This document shows, one piece after another, positions 45,856-56,753 of a stretch of DNA of 64,000 bases. This stretch comes from Hofstenia miamia (taxonomy: Eukaryota > Xenacoelomorpha > Acoela). The stretch covers positions 1,861,128-1,925,127 of the forward strand of contig SCFE01000019.1 in assembly GCA_004352715.1 (NCBI GenBank). Reading direction: 5' to 3'. The position numbers and the translations under genes are program-made. Under the pieces are notes generated by a model, which saw only the letters and a list, made by a program, of their open reading frames with translations, was not told the origin of the DNA and ran no database searches. The first letter of the stretch is position 1. Each line of letters begins with the position of its first letter.

Positions 45856-46125
45856 ATGTCATTTTATATCATAGCTCTTTCATTCCTAATTCATGTTTGC
45901 ATTAGCTGCGCTACACTTAATCGCAATAACCCAAAGAAATTTCAACGAGGATTTAAAGAATATGAACGAAAGTTTCAACCTCGTATGATGAAAATTCTAG
46001 AGATTATTGCATGCCAAAGACGCACAGATCGATTTGAGAGATATAATTGCTGTGAGATCTTGTTCAAAAATTCCAATCCTAACGTTGATTGTAGACGATT
46101 TGCTTTCAAAAAAACATTTTTATAA
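45856..46125 (+). CDS. Putative small secreted cysteine-containing peptide
   Basis: An 89-codon frame from ATG to TAA. The N-terminus (MSFYIIALSFLIHVCISCAT) looks like a signal peptide with probable cleavage near residue 18-19. The mature part of about 70 residues is strongly basic and has four cysteines in the pattern C-x11-CC-x12-C, enough for two disulfides. It would enter the secretory pathway. No family was recognised: it could be a peptide hormone, an antimicrobial peptide or another effector, and I do not assign one. It is a single exon with a TATA-like motif upstream. The nearest recognised features are the foldback element upstream and a LINE remnant downstream. A chance frame cannot be excluded, but the signal-peptide and cysteine layout make it better than most short frames here. 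Confidence 0.4.
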   Translation: MSFYIIALSFLIHVCISCATLNRNNPKKFQRGFKEYERKFQPRMMKILEIIACQRRTDRFERYNCCEILFKNSNPNVDCRRFAFKKTFL

Positions 46126-46880
46126 TATTGACTGGTAATTCATTTTTAGAGATAAAATTCTTTTTTCAATGGTTTTTAAGATTTTGATTAATATATATGT
46201 TCTATTAATAATGTACATTGCTGTTATTAATTTTGTAAAAATAACTAAAAAATATTTAGATTTTAGTAAATATTTAGATGTAAGCAATATAAAGCGTTTA
46301 AGTCAAAGGTAAGAAAATTTTTTTTACAGTACAGTGTATCTTTTTATATGTATAGGTTAATACATTGCCTTCGAATGGTTGTAATAAATATACAAGGTTC
46401 TTTTCTAGAATTAGTTTCACAATGCGTACAAAATTTTGCAATTTTTTTCTATCTAATATCAATAATTTTGTGAATTTTTGATACAAAAAACCTCCAAACG
46501 ATAACTAAATTCTTCCTCGCGGTGTTTTATGATATCATAGAGGAAGCTTAGAAATAACAATGATTAAAATTCAAAAATAAAAAATAGAATAAAATTCAAA
46601 AATGCATACCTATATATTGGAAAATTACTCTAATAAAATCATATATATTGCCTCATTACTTATATTCAGCCTGTTTATTAACAGCTCTCAATAAAAAATG
46701 AAGATCAAACTAGAAAGAATTTTTAATTAGAGTATCAATACCATCTGTGAAAGAAGAATTTAAGCTACAATCAAAGAAGATAGCTACATATTTTCATTAG
46801 AATATCTACAAAAATTAAGATCTCTAGAAGTATTTTTCTAATTGAAGGCAAGAAAAAAAATACCAACTAAAATATGATGA
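46126..46880. other. Intergenic, no gene seen
   Basis: AT-rich, with only short chance frames. Confidence 0.5.
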
Positions 46881-47170
46881 AGAACTCATTTACTAATTTT
46901 TGTATTGACTTATGGAATGAATTACTCAATTTAAACAAGAAAAATTTATTAAAGACTTTAAAAGAAATGTAAAAATGTAATTGGAACCAAGAAAAATCAA
47001 CTATTTAAGTTTCCAAAAAACTCAATCAATCCTAACAACCAAGCTTAGTCGTTGAGCCGGAAAAAAAAACTATTTTTAAAATCTTAATAAGTGCTTATCA
47101 CTTTATTTGTATATAGATTATATATACAGAGGATTTTAAAAATAAATATTAATAATAATATTATTATTAA
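46881..47170 (+). pseudogene. LINE C-terminal tail and 3' end remnant
   Basis: The plus strand carries a LINE-type tail pattern (CIDLWNELLNLNKK, then FIKDFKRNVKM in a shifted frame) like the NxxATRQWNNLPNEIK region of the LINE at 54.1 kb. It ends in an AAT/ATT-rich tract at about 47145-47170, as in other LINEs of the window. RT sequence is missing. Confidence 0.4.
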
Positions 47171-48568
47171 AAGTCTTTATTTCCATGGAAAAAAATCGGA
47201 AAATTGACAATTGAATGCACCTTAAATTGACAAGGTCATTACAAATATCTTCACTATTTGACCTGAAAATTGCATGGTTCACCAACTTAAGTAACCATTG
47301 TCTCTAAAATACAATTTATATTATTTCTTGTTTGTGTGTAGCAAAATTCATTATTCAATGAATTCAGTATTTACAGTCTATTGATAAGTTGTAGACAGCT
47401 TCAGAAATGTTAATTATCATAAATATTATTGCTGATAGGTGATTAAAGAGCTATTTAGGCAGGCCATGGTAATTACTATTTATTGCATATGTAGTTCAAT
47501 TTTGTCTTATATATAAACCCTAGAGAAAATATAGGATTAAAAATAGTAATTATATATTACTACTTACAAAAACAGCTAAGGTATTAATCCGGAAAATTAT
47601 TTAAATTATTTGAAAACGTATTAATAAGATCACCCAAATTCCACATGAGATCATATTTGTAAGAAATTGTTACCTAATTTAGAAATGCAGAGTTGGAATT
47701 TTTCCTTATGCATAGTAGATATAATTAAAGGGAAACTTTTTAGAAATTGAGTATGCTTATGTAAAGAAAATTTATTTTTATTCTAGTAAATGCTCTTATT
47801 AATTTTGCTAAAGAGGGTTATCCATTAACTCGTAAATATTGCTATTCACTAGTATTTTGTTAATTCCATTAGCAAACTGAGGGAAATCAGAAAGTTCTAT
47901 AAAATACGTAGCTTAGATTCTAGAGGTTACCGTATTTCAAAATGGTAAGCGACAAAATAAAACGAAAACAATCTATAATCAAATTTATAAATTTAGTAAT
48001 AATTGATACAGTTGCACAACTTCCAAATTGAGATTGTATTGCTGCAGCTAAAAAAATTAAGTGGACCATGAATTATATTAAAAGTTTCCTGAGTGTGTAA
48101 AATTTATATTGTATATTTTCGTGTTTAAAAGACGTTTTTACATTGACATTTTTTAATATGATTTCAAAACAGAAATTTGATTTTGAAAAATTGAATTTAT
48201 TAACTTTATATATGAAACGTTGAATTTGTGATACGAATTTAAATTTTATAGCAATTTTCATTAAGATAGTTAAAATATTAGAAAAATAATATCAAAAGCG
48301 CTTAAATCATTTGACGTGGCAGACCTTATTTAGTAATTCTCATTGAATAAACTAATACCTACTCAGTTAAATAGCTCTATCTTGATTTGAGATTGATGGC
48401 GTCATCCCACTTGTCATTAAAAAGTGCTATAATTTTGTTAGATATCATTAGATAAGACAAAAATTCAAATAATAACTGATATATTAAAAATGTATTACAT
48501 AGGAGAATATAAATTTAAAAGAATATGGACAATGATAGAAAATAAATGTATTAATTTCTTGTATTAGT
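47171..48568. other. Intergenic, no gene seen
   Basis: AT-rich sequence without recognisable coding or repeat structure. Confidence 0.5.
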
Positions 48569-49117
48569 ATGGTCATCAGAGGTGGACATTGGTCACATAA
48601 TGTGTCCCTAAGGAAAATGCAGACAGACTCACGTGTATTAGGCTGCATGACATTGTGATGTACAGCAATAATAGGTTTGCAATTTAGTGCACTAAAGTGG
48701 CGCTTTACTTTCAGATGAGTTTTCTTGTATTACAAGATAGAAATGTAAATTTATACCGCTTTTTATATCATAATCATCACTTTAACAAATCAAATGTATT
48801 TTGCTCAGGTGCTGACTCAGATTTGTTACCATTCAACTCTCCTGAGAGGCTATCCACAAGAACTGCATAATAATTTTTTGCTGTTTACATATGCATCGTA
48901 GACCCATTATCGAACCAATTTAAGGGATCTTTTCTTTTCATTTTAAAGAAGCAATTGAACTTGGAGTTGCAAAGTGAATATGCAATATCATGATGTTATT
49001 AATGATAATGATAGGTAATGACTCATGTGCTTGTCACCCATGACGCTTGCAACTCATCGAAAAATTGCAACCCATTGATGCATGAGTCATTTACCTATGT
49101 CTAGCTCTGATGGTCAC
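48569..49117. mobile_element. hAT-type non-autonomous element
   Basis: The element 48577-49109 begins CAGAGGTGGACATTGGT and ends with the reverse complement of CAGAGCTAGACATAGGT, an imperfect inverted repeat of the CAGAG type found in many hAT transposons. The 8-bp flanks are ATGGTCAT (48569-48576) and ATGGTCAC (49110-49117), matching at 7 of 8, the expected hAT target-duplication length. No transposase frame is present in the 533-bp element. An inner palindrome (GGTAATGACTCATG near 49014 with CATGAGTCAT near 49081) lies close to the right end. Confidence 0.75.
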
Positions 49118-49756
49118 CATTGTAAAAAATTTGTACCTGCCCACGATTTACCTTAAATGAATTTTTGTTTAAAAAATATTCGGAATTCTTTCAATTTAAA
49201 TTGCTGTAAATCGTATTAAGTTAATTTTGTGAATTTGTTGATAATTTTTCTTAATCATTTTCAAAAGTAAATATGAATTGAATATTTTTGTATCAATGAT
49301 TAACTTTATAAATTTAGTGTTAATAGTAACTAAATAATTGGATTGTAAATGTGTAGATGATTTTGAATGATTGTAATTATAATTGATTCATGAAGTTCAA
49401 AAAAAAATTTATAGAATAAAAAATTGTATTTTGTTATTTCATCATTTGCTACACTTTGTTAGGTTGATTCTTGCATTGTCTTATATCTACGTTTACAAAT
49501 GACTTTGCCTTCAATTATAATTTATACTTTGATATACCAAATGACTTAGGCCTTGTGGTAAAACTACTATTAAATCCAGGGAGCTTTATTGTATCCAATG
49601 GTGGAACTTTTAAAAAAGCTTTAAGAATATTAGAGCAACACTGATTTGAAAAGAGCAAGTTTCAGAAATATACTTCTTAGTCTCACTAGACTAAACTAGT
49701 ACCCATTTATGTTGAAGCTCAAATTTATTATTGAAATTTCTAAATTTGTGAATAAA
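49118..49756. other. Intergenic, no gene seen
   Basis: AT-rich sequence. Codons near 49140-49230 and 49470-49600 faintly resemble the LINE tail at 54.1 kb on the minus strand but are too decayed to call. Confidence 0.4.
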
Positions 49757-49990
49757 GGTGTGTTCCCACTACCGAATTTTATCATCTGTCAAGAAATCAG
49801 TGATAAAAGTCGATAGTGTGAACACTCAATCTGCTTTTCTATCATCAGATAAAAATCAATAGTAGGAACGATATTTCAACTCCGGGTTTTCTGATAAAAA
49901 ATCAGACGATAAGAAATCGCCATTGTGAACAAAATGAATTGCATTTTCGACTAAAATCTGCTGACAACACTCGATAGTGAGAAGCCAACC
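49757..49990. mobile_element. Candidate MITE with imperfect inverted repeats
   Basis: The left end GGTGTGTTCCCACTACCGA and the complement of the right end GGTTGGCTTCTCACTATCGA align with few differences. The interior repeats ATCAGA/TCTGAT words several times. TAA occurs near both ends, so a PIF/Harbinger-type 3-bp duplication is possible but not established. Confidence 0.45.
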
Positions 49991-50024
49991 TAAGACACCC
50001 CATAAATTAAATAGTTAATGATAT

Positions 50025-50082
50025 TTTTAACAAAAACATTCAAATATATTTCGACTTACAAAGTCATCGTCAGTTTTACAAA
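50025..50082 (-). ncRNA. Hammerhead-ribozyme-like motif in left terminal repeat
   Basis: Reverse complement of the motif in the right repeat. On the minus strand: CTGACGA (50073-50067), a GACTT/AAGTC stem with a 3-nt loop, then GAAA (50052-50049). Confidence 0.35.
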
Positions 50083-50292
50083 TAATTCCCTCTAAATTTA
50101 CTAGATTTTATAATAATTACAATTTTTTCAATTTTAAAAAAGTGGCAAGTTTAATTTATAAATATAGTCTTCTTTCGTGTTCAAACTTGGTTGCAATGAT
50201 TTTATAAAAATACTTTCAATAATTTCCTATTCCTTAATTTTAATTCAAATTGTCCAAGATATTTCAAAATATCCTTAATTAAAGGATCAATA

Positions 50293-50907
50293 CAAAGGAT
50301 ATTCGATATTGCAAGCTCTTATGACAGCATACATCAAGAAATTATCAAATTGAAGGCAGACTTAAGGAAAAATGAATATCCAAACAATGTTATTGATAAA
50401 TATATCAAAGAAGCAATTTCAGAAATAGTCACGAATGAAAAAGAAAAAAAGTATTCACAAAACTTTGAACATGTATTTAAAATCCACTATCGAGGAATAC
50501 ATACAACAAATCTAATACATCAAATGAAAAAGATCGAATTAATTAAAGAAAAAGTAAGATTTGTTTACAAGATCCACAAACTTAATGCAAAGCTTGACCT
50601 TAAATCAACACCTAGCATGTCCGATAAATCTAATGTAATTTATAAGATTCAATGCACCTGTGGTGATTATTATATCGGATATTGTGGTCGTCAACTAAGC
50701 AGATGAACAAAAGAACATGAAACTAATTCAACCATTTCAAAACATCGTAAAAATTGTGGACTAAGTTATGATGTAAAAATTTTAAAGAATACCGATGCAA
50801 AATATCTTAAAATCACTGAAAGCATTTTAATAAGATCATTTCAACCAAGTCTAAATACGAAAGAAGATTATATACATAAACTATTGTTACCAATAATTAA
50901 GATCTAG
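50293..50907 (+). pseudogene. Penelope-like reverse transcriptase C-terminus with GIY-YIG endonuclease
   Basis: The frame enters at a thumb-like segment (SSYDSIHQEIIKLKADL, LRKNEYPNNVIDKYI), passes through VRFVYKIHKLNAK and SNVIYKIQCTCGDYYIGY, and then reads GRQLSR. A TGA stop lies at 50704-50706 where an Arg codon (CGA) would be expected. After it the same frame continues to a TAG at about 50905. The endonuclease has the CTCG zinc-binding-type insertion and YIG motif characteristic of Penelope-like elements; it would nick target DNA. The palm domain with the catalytic Asp pair is missing. One C-to-T transition is the only clear break in this segment, so decay is recent relative to other elements here. 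Confidence 0.85.
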
Positions 50908-50953
50908 TGAAATGAAATATTGCTATAAAATCAAGTAAATTTAGAGGGAATTA

Positions 50954-51011
50954 TTTGTAAAACTGACGATGACTTTGTAAGTCGAAATATATTTGAATGT
51001 TTTTGTTAAAA
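50954..51011 (+). ncRNA. Hammerhead-ribozyme-like motif in right terminal repeat
   Basis: The conserved heptamer CTGACGA (CUGANGA consensus) lies at 50963-50969. Stem II follows: GACTT (50971-50975), loop TGT, AAGTC (50979-50983). GAAA lies at 50984-50987. A possible stem III has ATAT (50987-50990) pairing with ATGT (50997-51000), leaving UU as the predicted cleavage dinucleotide at 51000-51001. Stem I is weak (three A-U pairs, a mismatch, then four more). An unpaired U at 50970 next to stem II departs from the consensus, so activity is uncertain. Confidence 0.4.
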
Positions 51012-51370
51012 TTATTAAAAATCCTTAAAAATGCTCAATTATTTAGTTAATGATATGTTAAGACAGACTAGATTCCCATTTGATGACTAATCCAGCGGAG
51101 GCAGGTTTTTGTGTTTCGAGTAGTCAAGAGTTTTGTTTCTTGCTCTCCTGAAAGACCTACCGAAAAACAGCTGTATTAAAGTTGTCTATGTAGCAGAACT
51201 TCGACGACTAAATGACACTTTTGATGAGCAAGAAAACAACCGCCCTTCAGCATGTCAAAGCCAAAATGCATGCATATTTCCTAATGTTTACTCTTAAATG
51301 AATCTAGGCTTAAAATATTCAACATAACCTTTAGGATTGCTTAGCACAAAAACTTAGCAGCAAAATTTGT

Positions 51371-51923
51371 GAGACCCAGACTTGCGTTTGTGGCTAGATG
51401 GTTAACTCTGATGGGCAGCTTTACCTTTGTTAAAGAATGCTGGTCATCTCTCTCTACAACAAATTTAATCACATTATTACCCGAGTTTTCAATTCTGTAG
51501 ATCTCCCCTCGATCATAGAACCACTCGGTATGTCATTTTCATTCGGCAAACATTACGGAATTACTTTGGTATCCCGGTACCAAGGTTGATTCATTCTTTG
51601 GGATGTAACTGCAATTGATGATCTGGCTTCAAGCAGATTCAATAATTATGCTCCCTTCAATGCTGTAGATGCTAAGTGAACTAAAATCAATAAATACCGA
51701 CAATCAATTGGCACTAGTTAAGACTTTCAACCCATCGGCTTTGAGTTCCAAGGTGACGCTAGGTTGGAATCTTTAAAATTTCTCAAAACACCTACAGCTC
51801 GTATCCCAACATGCCTAAAAAATTCCTATTCTCAGGCATTCCTTAGGCAAAATATCAATGTTGCGATTGGAACAGTTGGTTCAACAAAGCAGTTTGACGA
51901 GATGTTCTGCTTACAGTAGCCTC
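51371..51923 (+). pseudogene. Decayed C-terminal endonuclease region of an RLE-type retroelement
   Basis: The plus strand keeps the outline of a restriction-like endonuclease domain: TCVCG followed by SDG-LYLC (a decayed Cys cluster, 51380-51440), FNHIITRVFNSVDLPSIIEPLG (51455-51520, broken here for brevity by its family pattern), GKHYGITLV where RPDGxTLV is expected, then ILWDVTAIDDLASS (51595-51640). The tail carries PIGFEFQGD and LRQNINVAIGTVGSTKQF. The catalytic RPD is lost and stops interrupt the frame. It is distinct from the RLE LINE at 4-6 kb, which has a different C-terminal pattern. No RT is adjacent. Confidence 0.6.
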
Positions 51924-53474
51924 TCTTCTACTTCCCTAAGTTCTTCCATATGATTTTAGTAAGCCTGCTATTTTTTATGTTAAGTTCCGTAATTCAGAAA
52001 GCTTTACTACACTCCGTTCCAAGTTCAAATACACGTAGGTTATAATATATTTTTGGAAATCATTGTAACGTTAATTTTAAATTTAACTAGTTCCGTTATC
52101 TGTTAAAAAATGTAAATTAATAAATGTTTTATAGTGTGACTGTAGCAATTTTACATTTAAATAGAATACTAATTTTATGAATAAAAATAAACAGCTGAAT
52201 GTGCCTGAGGAATCAATTTTTCTATTACATAGGAAACCGTTTTATGCCAGAAGCAACTTTGGAATCGATGAATTTTAGCATTAAATAAATCCTTATTCTT
52301 GATCGCATCCGATATCAACCTGAACTTTACTTGCACAGACTAGTAAGTGCTCGTAAAATTTGCACTTGGTAAATTTTAATTAATTCTGAAGATTGATTCT
52401 AAAAACATACAATAACAAAATTTTTTAAAATTTTAGCAATTTGGTTTTCTGTACAAATGATTTAAATAATATTGTTTTATGGCATACGTATAATGGTTTC
52501 TTAAAACGAAAAATTCTAGTTATCAAAATGATTCTTCCTTTTCAATGCCATTGCGATACCAGCCATTTTGCAGGAACGCTCAAGTCATAAAAATGACTAT
52601 TTTGCACTGTTAAGGCCGATTTAATTTGACTGAAGAGCTGCAAAACATTACGATAAATAGGTTGATAGACAAAAATTCAAGCACATCGTAGTCTAACTAG
52701 TGATAACGATTTTGATAAAAGTTCCAAAATTAAATATCAGTGTTTAATGTTTTCTACCGCGTTTTTCAACCTAGAAAAGTTTTTCGCATGTTTAGAACTC
52801 ATTCAGCTATGATACTTAGAATATCTGATTACCTACAATTCCACTGATTCAGGCGGAAAAGAATTTCTAATTTTTTTAAAAACGAGTATGATGTTATCTA
52901 AGTTCTCATTTAGTGTTTCTCAATTTCTTTGTTGGTTAAATATTACTATCATTATATTTACTACTCGTGTGTAAGATGCGAAGGAATTATAATAGTAGAC
53001 TACATAAAATAGGACTACATCAATTTTTGAAGATTAATTCTTATAGGACATAAATTTCTTCTAAAAATATTTCATGAGTAAGTTCCATCACATAAAGTTC
53101 ATATAGACCTCTCGTATTGAACAAATTTTTTAATAATATTTTGAAAATGAAAGAAGTGATATTGTTTAATCAATAGAAAAACATTGCAAATGTATTGTAT
53201 TATTGGGATAATCTTCACGAGAATAAAAACTTTTACAATAGCCAGACAAATTATAAATAAACTTAAAGCACAAATTGTTTCTTTTGGCGACCTTGTATGA
53301 TAACAAACCTGAGATTGGTCGCATTATTTGAACACGTAACTTATGATTACAAAATGTACAAAAACTTAAAATACAAACTTTGTCCAAAATATCGCCAATC
53401 CAATCCTAGTAAAAGCGATCGCTAATTTAGAACATAATTCAACATTTTTATGAAACAGTGAAACAGACACAAAT
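51924..53474. other. Intergenic, no gene seen
   Basis: AT-rich; only short chance frames. Confidence 0.5.
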
Positions 53475-53591
53475 TACTGCATGAAATATTCCGGGTGATC
53501 TGACGTGGGCTCTGGTTTTTCATATCGTTTGGCCTCCTCCTGCATACTTTCTTTGATTTTTAGGATTGCAGCCGCTGATTCATTTTGATCC
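53475..53591 (-). CDS. Candidate 3'-terminal coding exon, gene unrecognised
   Basis: On the minus strand an acceptor-like sequence (ATTTTAACAATGTCTTAG) precedes a 38-codon frame ending in TAA. The peptide begins DQNESAAAILKIKESM and ends SDHPEYFMQ. It is highly charged and helix-forming, with codon use unlike the surrounding AT-rich noise (GCG, GCC, CCC, ACG, CCG codons). The frame starts in phase 0. The SSBP-type exon at 63.1 kb, on the same strand and upstream, ends in phase 0 with a perfect donor, so joining is possible. However, the known SSBP C-terminus is a different short peptide, so this may be the end of another gene. Confidence 0.4.
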
Positions 53592-53844
53592 TAAGACATT
53601 GTTAAAATAAACGAATTCTTAGATTTAAGAAAACATTTGAAAGTATAACATACACTTTAAAACACTTAAAATTATTTATATTTAAATATAAATTGGGTTT
53701 TAATTAAGATCATATGCCTTTGGACCATCCCTAGATATCAGACGGACAGATTGTAACAACTCCTTCTTACTAATAAATTCATTTGTTCAGCTCAATAGCG
53801 CATTAGTGTAGTGCAGTGTAAAGGTTAATTTTACATTTGATATA

Positions 53845-54956
53845 ATAAGATAAGATAAGACAATCTTTATTAAGAGAAGGTAAAGCAAATAATACAAACT
53901 GATGGCTTCTCAAAATAGCGTCATTAAAAAAAAATAAAACAAAATCATACTATTTACAAACCTATACATTGCTAAGAAGGCTAAGAATAAGTCTACATTC
54001 TAGTAATTGTGTAATTGATATAGAATTTGTACCCTGTCCAAGATCTTCCTTAGATGAATTTTTGCTTAAGAATAAATCTTTTCACACTATTTCGGAATTC
54101 TTTCAGTTTTGTAATATGCTTAATTTCGTTAGGTAGATTATTCCATTGCCTTGTGGCTACGTTTAAAAATGAATTTTCTTTGACTTTACGTCTGAACCTA
54201 GTGACAACATATTTCTTAGACCGTCTATTGAAAGTTTTCTTGAATTCAGGGAGATTTATCTTATCATAAGGCGGAATTTCGTTAGCAGCTTTGAAAAATA
54301 ATGTAGCAATATTGATTTGTATTAATTGTTGAGAAGGACACGTTTCCAAAATATAATTTTTGGTGTTACTAGAATTTCTTTTGCAAACATTTAAAGCCCA
54401 TTTATATTGCAGTTGAAGTTTATTTATCAATGATGTGCTCAAATTTGAAAATAGTACACTCCCGTAGTTTAGGTGGCTCATAACAAATGCGTGGAATAGC
54501 TGAATTATTGCATGAGGAGGTAATAGGTCAGCAACCTGAGAAATAGTTCTTATGCCAGCAGCAATTTTTTTCTGTGTAGATTTAATGTGCTCGGAAAAAG
54601 AAAGTTTTGAGTCAATTATTATTCCTAAATATTTGAAAGTATCACTTGTAGAAATAATTGCATTTTTTATAGTCAAATTTTTATTTGTATGCAAGTTATT
54701 GTTGAAAAAGGGGTTCATTATACAAAATTGCGTTTTCTCGGCATTAATGCGTAATTTGTGCATAGCGAAATAATGGCTTAGTGACTGGCAGTTGGATTGC
54801 ACTTTTTTTTATTGCAACATCTAATGACTTGTTGGCGGAAAATATACAGGTACCGTCTGCACATTGTATAAGATTGCAATTAGTATAAAAGTTCATATCA
54901 TTGACATAGATATTAAACAGAAGATGTCCAAGAATGGTTCCTTGCGGAACACCTTT
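53845..54956 (-). pseudogene. Jockey/CR1-like LINE, 5'-truncated, with (TAAGA)n tail
   Basis: The minus strand starts at the VPQGT motif (about 54955) and continues through a catalytic box reading CADG in place of YADD (about 54865). The intact 250-codon frame 54802-54050 follows, containing the primer-grip and thumb (KLRINAEKTQFCIMN, FKYLGIIIDSKLSFSEH) and the tail (RQWNNLPNEIK). The element ends in an (ATAAG)n run at 53845-53860 that is its 3' tail. Loss of the catalytic Asp pair makes it inactive. A stop or frame change lies near 54803. The second copy at 55.8-57.7 kb has the same CADG change. Confidence 0.85.
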
Positions 54957-55551
54957 TTCTAATGTGTTGTTTTTATGTAAGATCCTTCATTTTTGTTATC
55001 TCATCACTCTTAACAGACATAACTTTAATCTACACCACCTTGAGCACCTTTGTAATGAATGATATTTAAATATAGATTTGAACAGGGTAACTAAATAAGA
55101 TAAGTTAATTTTTTCATTTGCCCAATATGAGGCCAGAATATAAAGTAAGATATTGCAACTTTGAGTTAATGCTTAAGGAATAAATGAAGTTTATGTCTAA
55201 AGTAGTTAACAAAATCCACACACTTATAATGGATTTTAGCTAAACTAAGATGAACTTGTTATTTAGGAAAACTAAAACCAAACTAAATGAGATATATGAA
55301 AAGAATCATAAAAAGCATGATGACTGAATTTTTTCAATGTGTTCTTTTTTACAGTAATTAGAGTTCCTCTTAGAAAACACAATACATTTGGGTGATCCAG
55401 ATACATTTTAGAGATGATTTAAGCTTACATAACTGTAGTTGTGGCATGAATTTCCACAGTCTCTTAGGACCACTGCATGAACCTTTTTATGTAGAATCCT
55501 AGATTAACAGAACCATTTGAGTACAAACTAGGATGCAATTGCTCTCAAGGT
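54957..55551. other. Intergenic, no gene seen
   Basis: Flank between the truncated 5' end of one LINE copy and the inverted-repeat element. Confidence 0.5.
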
Positions 55552-55812
55552 GAGCTAGAAGTAGTATAATAAGAGTCGTAGGAGATCCCACTTTTCGCTG
55601 ATTGGTCGAGAGGTGGGTCGTAGGAGATCCCACTTTTCGCTGATTGGTCGAGAGGGGTGGCCTTTGACCTGAGGCGTCGTGGATATTGGCGGGGGTGTTT
55701 TACTGACGTCATGGATGTAATTTTACTAGTTTTTGTGTTATTTATGTGGCCTAATTTAGTTTGCATTTTTTTTAATTTTTTTAGTTTTTACTTTCACATT
55801 AACTTAGTTTTT
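55552..55812. mobile_element. Second copy of the ATTGGTCGAGAGG inverted-repeat element (one end)
   Basis: The reverse complement aligns with 41290-41498: shared CCATGACGTCAGTAAAACACC, GGTCAAAGGCCACCCCTCTC and two tandem units of about 41 bp with the CTCGACCAATCAG core. Here the unit carries GGGATCTCCTACGAC in place of the ACAGACTTCTGCC-type segment. Only one end is present; the other is cut by the gap at 55813. Confidence 0.75.
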
Positions 55813-55823
55813 NNNNNNNNNNN
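55813..55823. other. Assembly gap (11 N)
   Basis: Short run of N joining the inverted-repeat element to a LINE fragment. Confidence 0.99.
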
Positions 55824-56523
55824 CTCGAACATTTGATTGAATATTAGTCTTTCAAAAACTTTACTTATTGGGGTCGTGATTGAAATAGGCCTATAATTTA
55901 GTGGGCATGTTTCATCATTTTTTTTGTAAAGCGGAGTAACATGTGCGTCTTTTAAGCAGTCTGGGAATGTTTTGGATTTAATGCATTCATTAAAAATGTA
56001 GTTAAGAGGAATATTAATTAAGTGTGCGATTTCCTTAAGTATCCATGTGGGAATATTTGACGGCCCACTTGATTTGCCGGATTTTAATGTGTTTAAGGAT
56101 TTGAGCATTTCATAACTAGTCGTAAATGTAAAGGTAAAATCGTGTGCATAAAGCTTTTCATTTTCAATATATTTTACATTATCCCCAGAATAGTTGCCCA
56201 AATTTAATAACAATATATTTCTCATTTCTATGCATAGCACATGTGTGATCGAAATAAATTCGTGAATTTATGCACTGCACAATTTTGACAACTGTTATTA
56301 ACAATATTTGCAATGAATACGAAAGCATGTATAAAATACACATACAACTACTAATTAAGTGGTTTGAGAAAATATGCTAATTTAAGAAATAAGTCAAAAT
56401 TTCCTAATCCAGCAAGTTCAATAAATATACATAATTAGTGCTTCAAACATTTATTAAAACGCTATCTAAAAACATACTTATGTTATTCATATAAAGCAAT
56501 GCTAAAAATTCACTGAGTATGTT
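55824..56523. repeat. Duplicate of 57230-57929 (LINE 5' part plus flank)
   Basis: About 700 bp match with few substitutions (for example GTGCGTCTT against GTGCTTCTT). The copy includes non-LINE flanking DNA, so it reflects duplicated assembly or an allele, not a second insertion. It ends at a single N at 56524. Confidence 0.85.
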
Positions 56524-56524
56524 N

Positions 56525-56752
56525 AGGGAGAATCCCATACGGTTTAGTTTTTTTATTAGTATGTCATGGTCGATTGAATCAAATGCCTTAGAGAGATCTA
56601 AGGATGCAATAGAAACATATTGTTGATCATCCAATGAATTTCGCCAGTTCTCTGTTGCGTGGAGAAGTGCATCATTCGTTGAAAAACTTCTTCTAAATCC
56701 AAATTGGGTTGCAGAGAGCCGATTATGTTTTTTAATATGCTCGAACATTTGA
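56525..56752. repeat. Duplicate of about 57013-57240, out of order
   Basis: About 228 bp match the middle of the adjacent LINE with roughly six substitutions. It is bounded by single Ns at 56524 and 56753. The order of blocks is not possible for one insertion. Confidence 0.85.
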
Positions 56753-56753
56753 N

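Larger units (their letters stand above)
50025..51011 (+). mobile_element. Penelope-like element copy bounded by 88-bp inverted repeats
   Basis: Inverted repeats 50025-50112 and 50924-51011 match almost perfectly without indels. Between them lies the C-terminal part of a Penelope-like reverse transcriptase with GIY-YIG endonuclease. Terminal repeats of Penelope-like elements (pLTRs) may lie in direct or inverted orientation and are known in several animals to contain hammerhead ribozyme motifs; a matching core is visible in each arm here. The copy is 5'-truncated, and its ORF has one opal stop. The arrangement matches the smaller relative at 27.5-28.0 kb. Confidence 0.75.
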
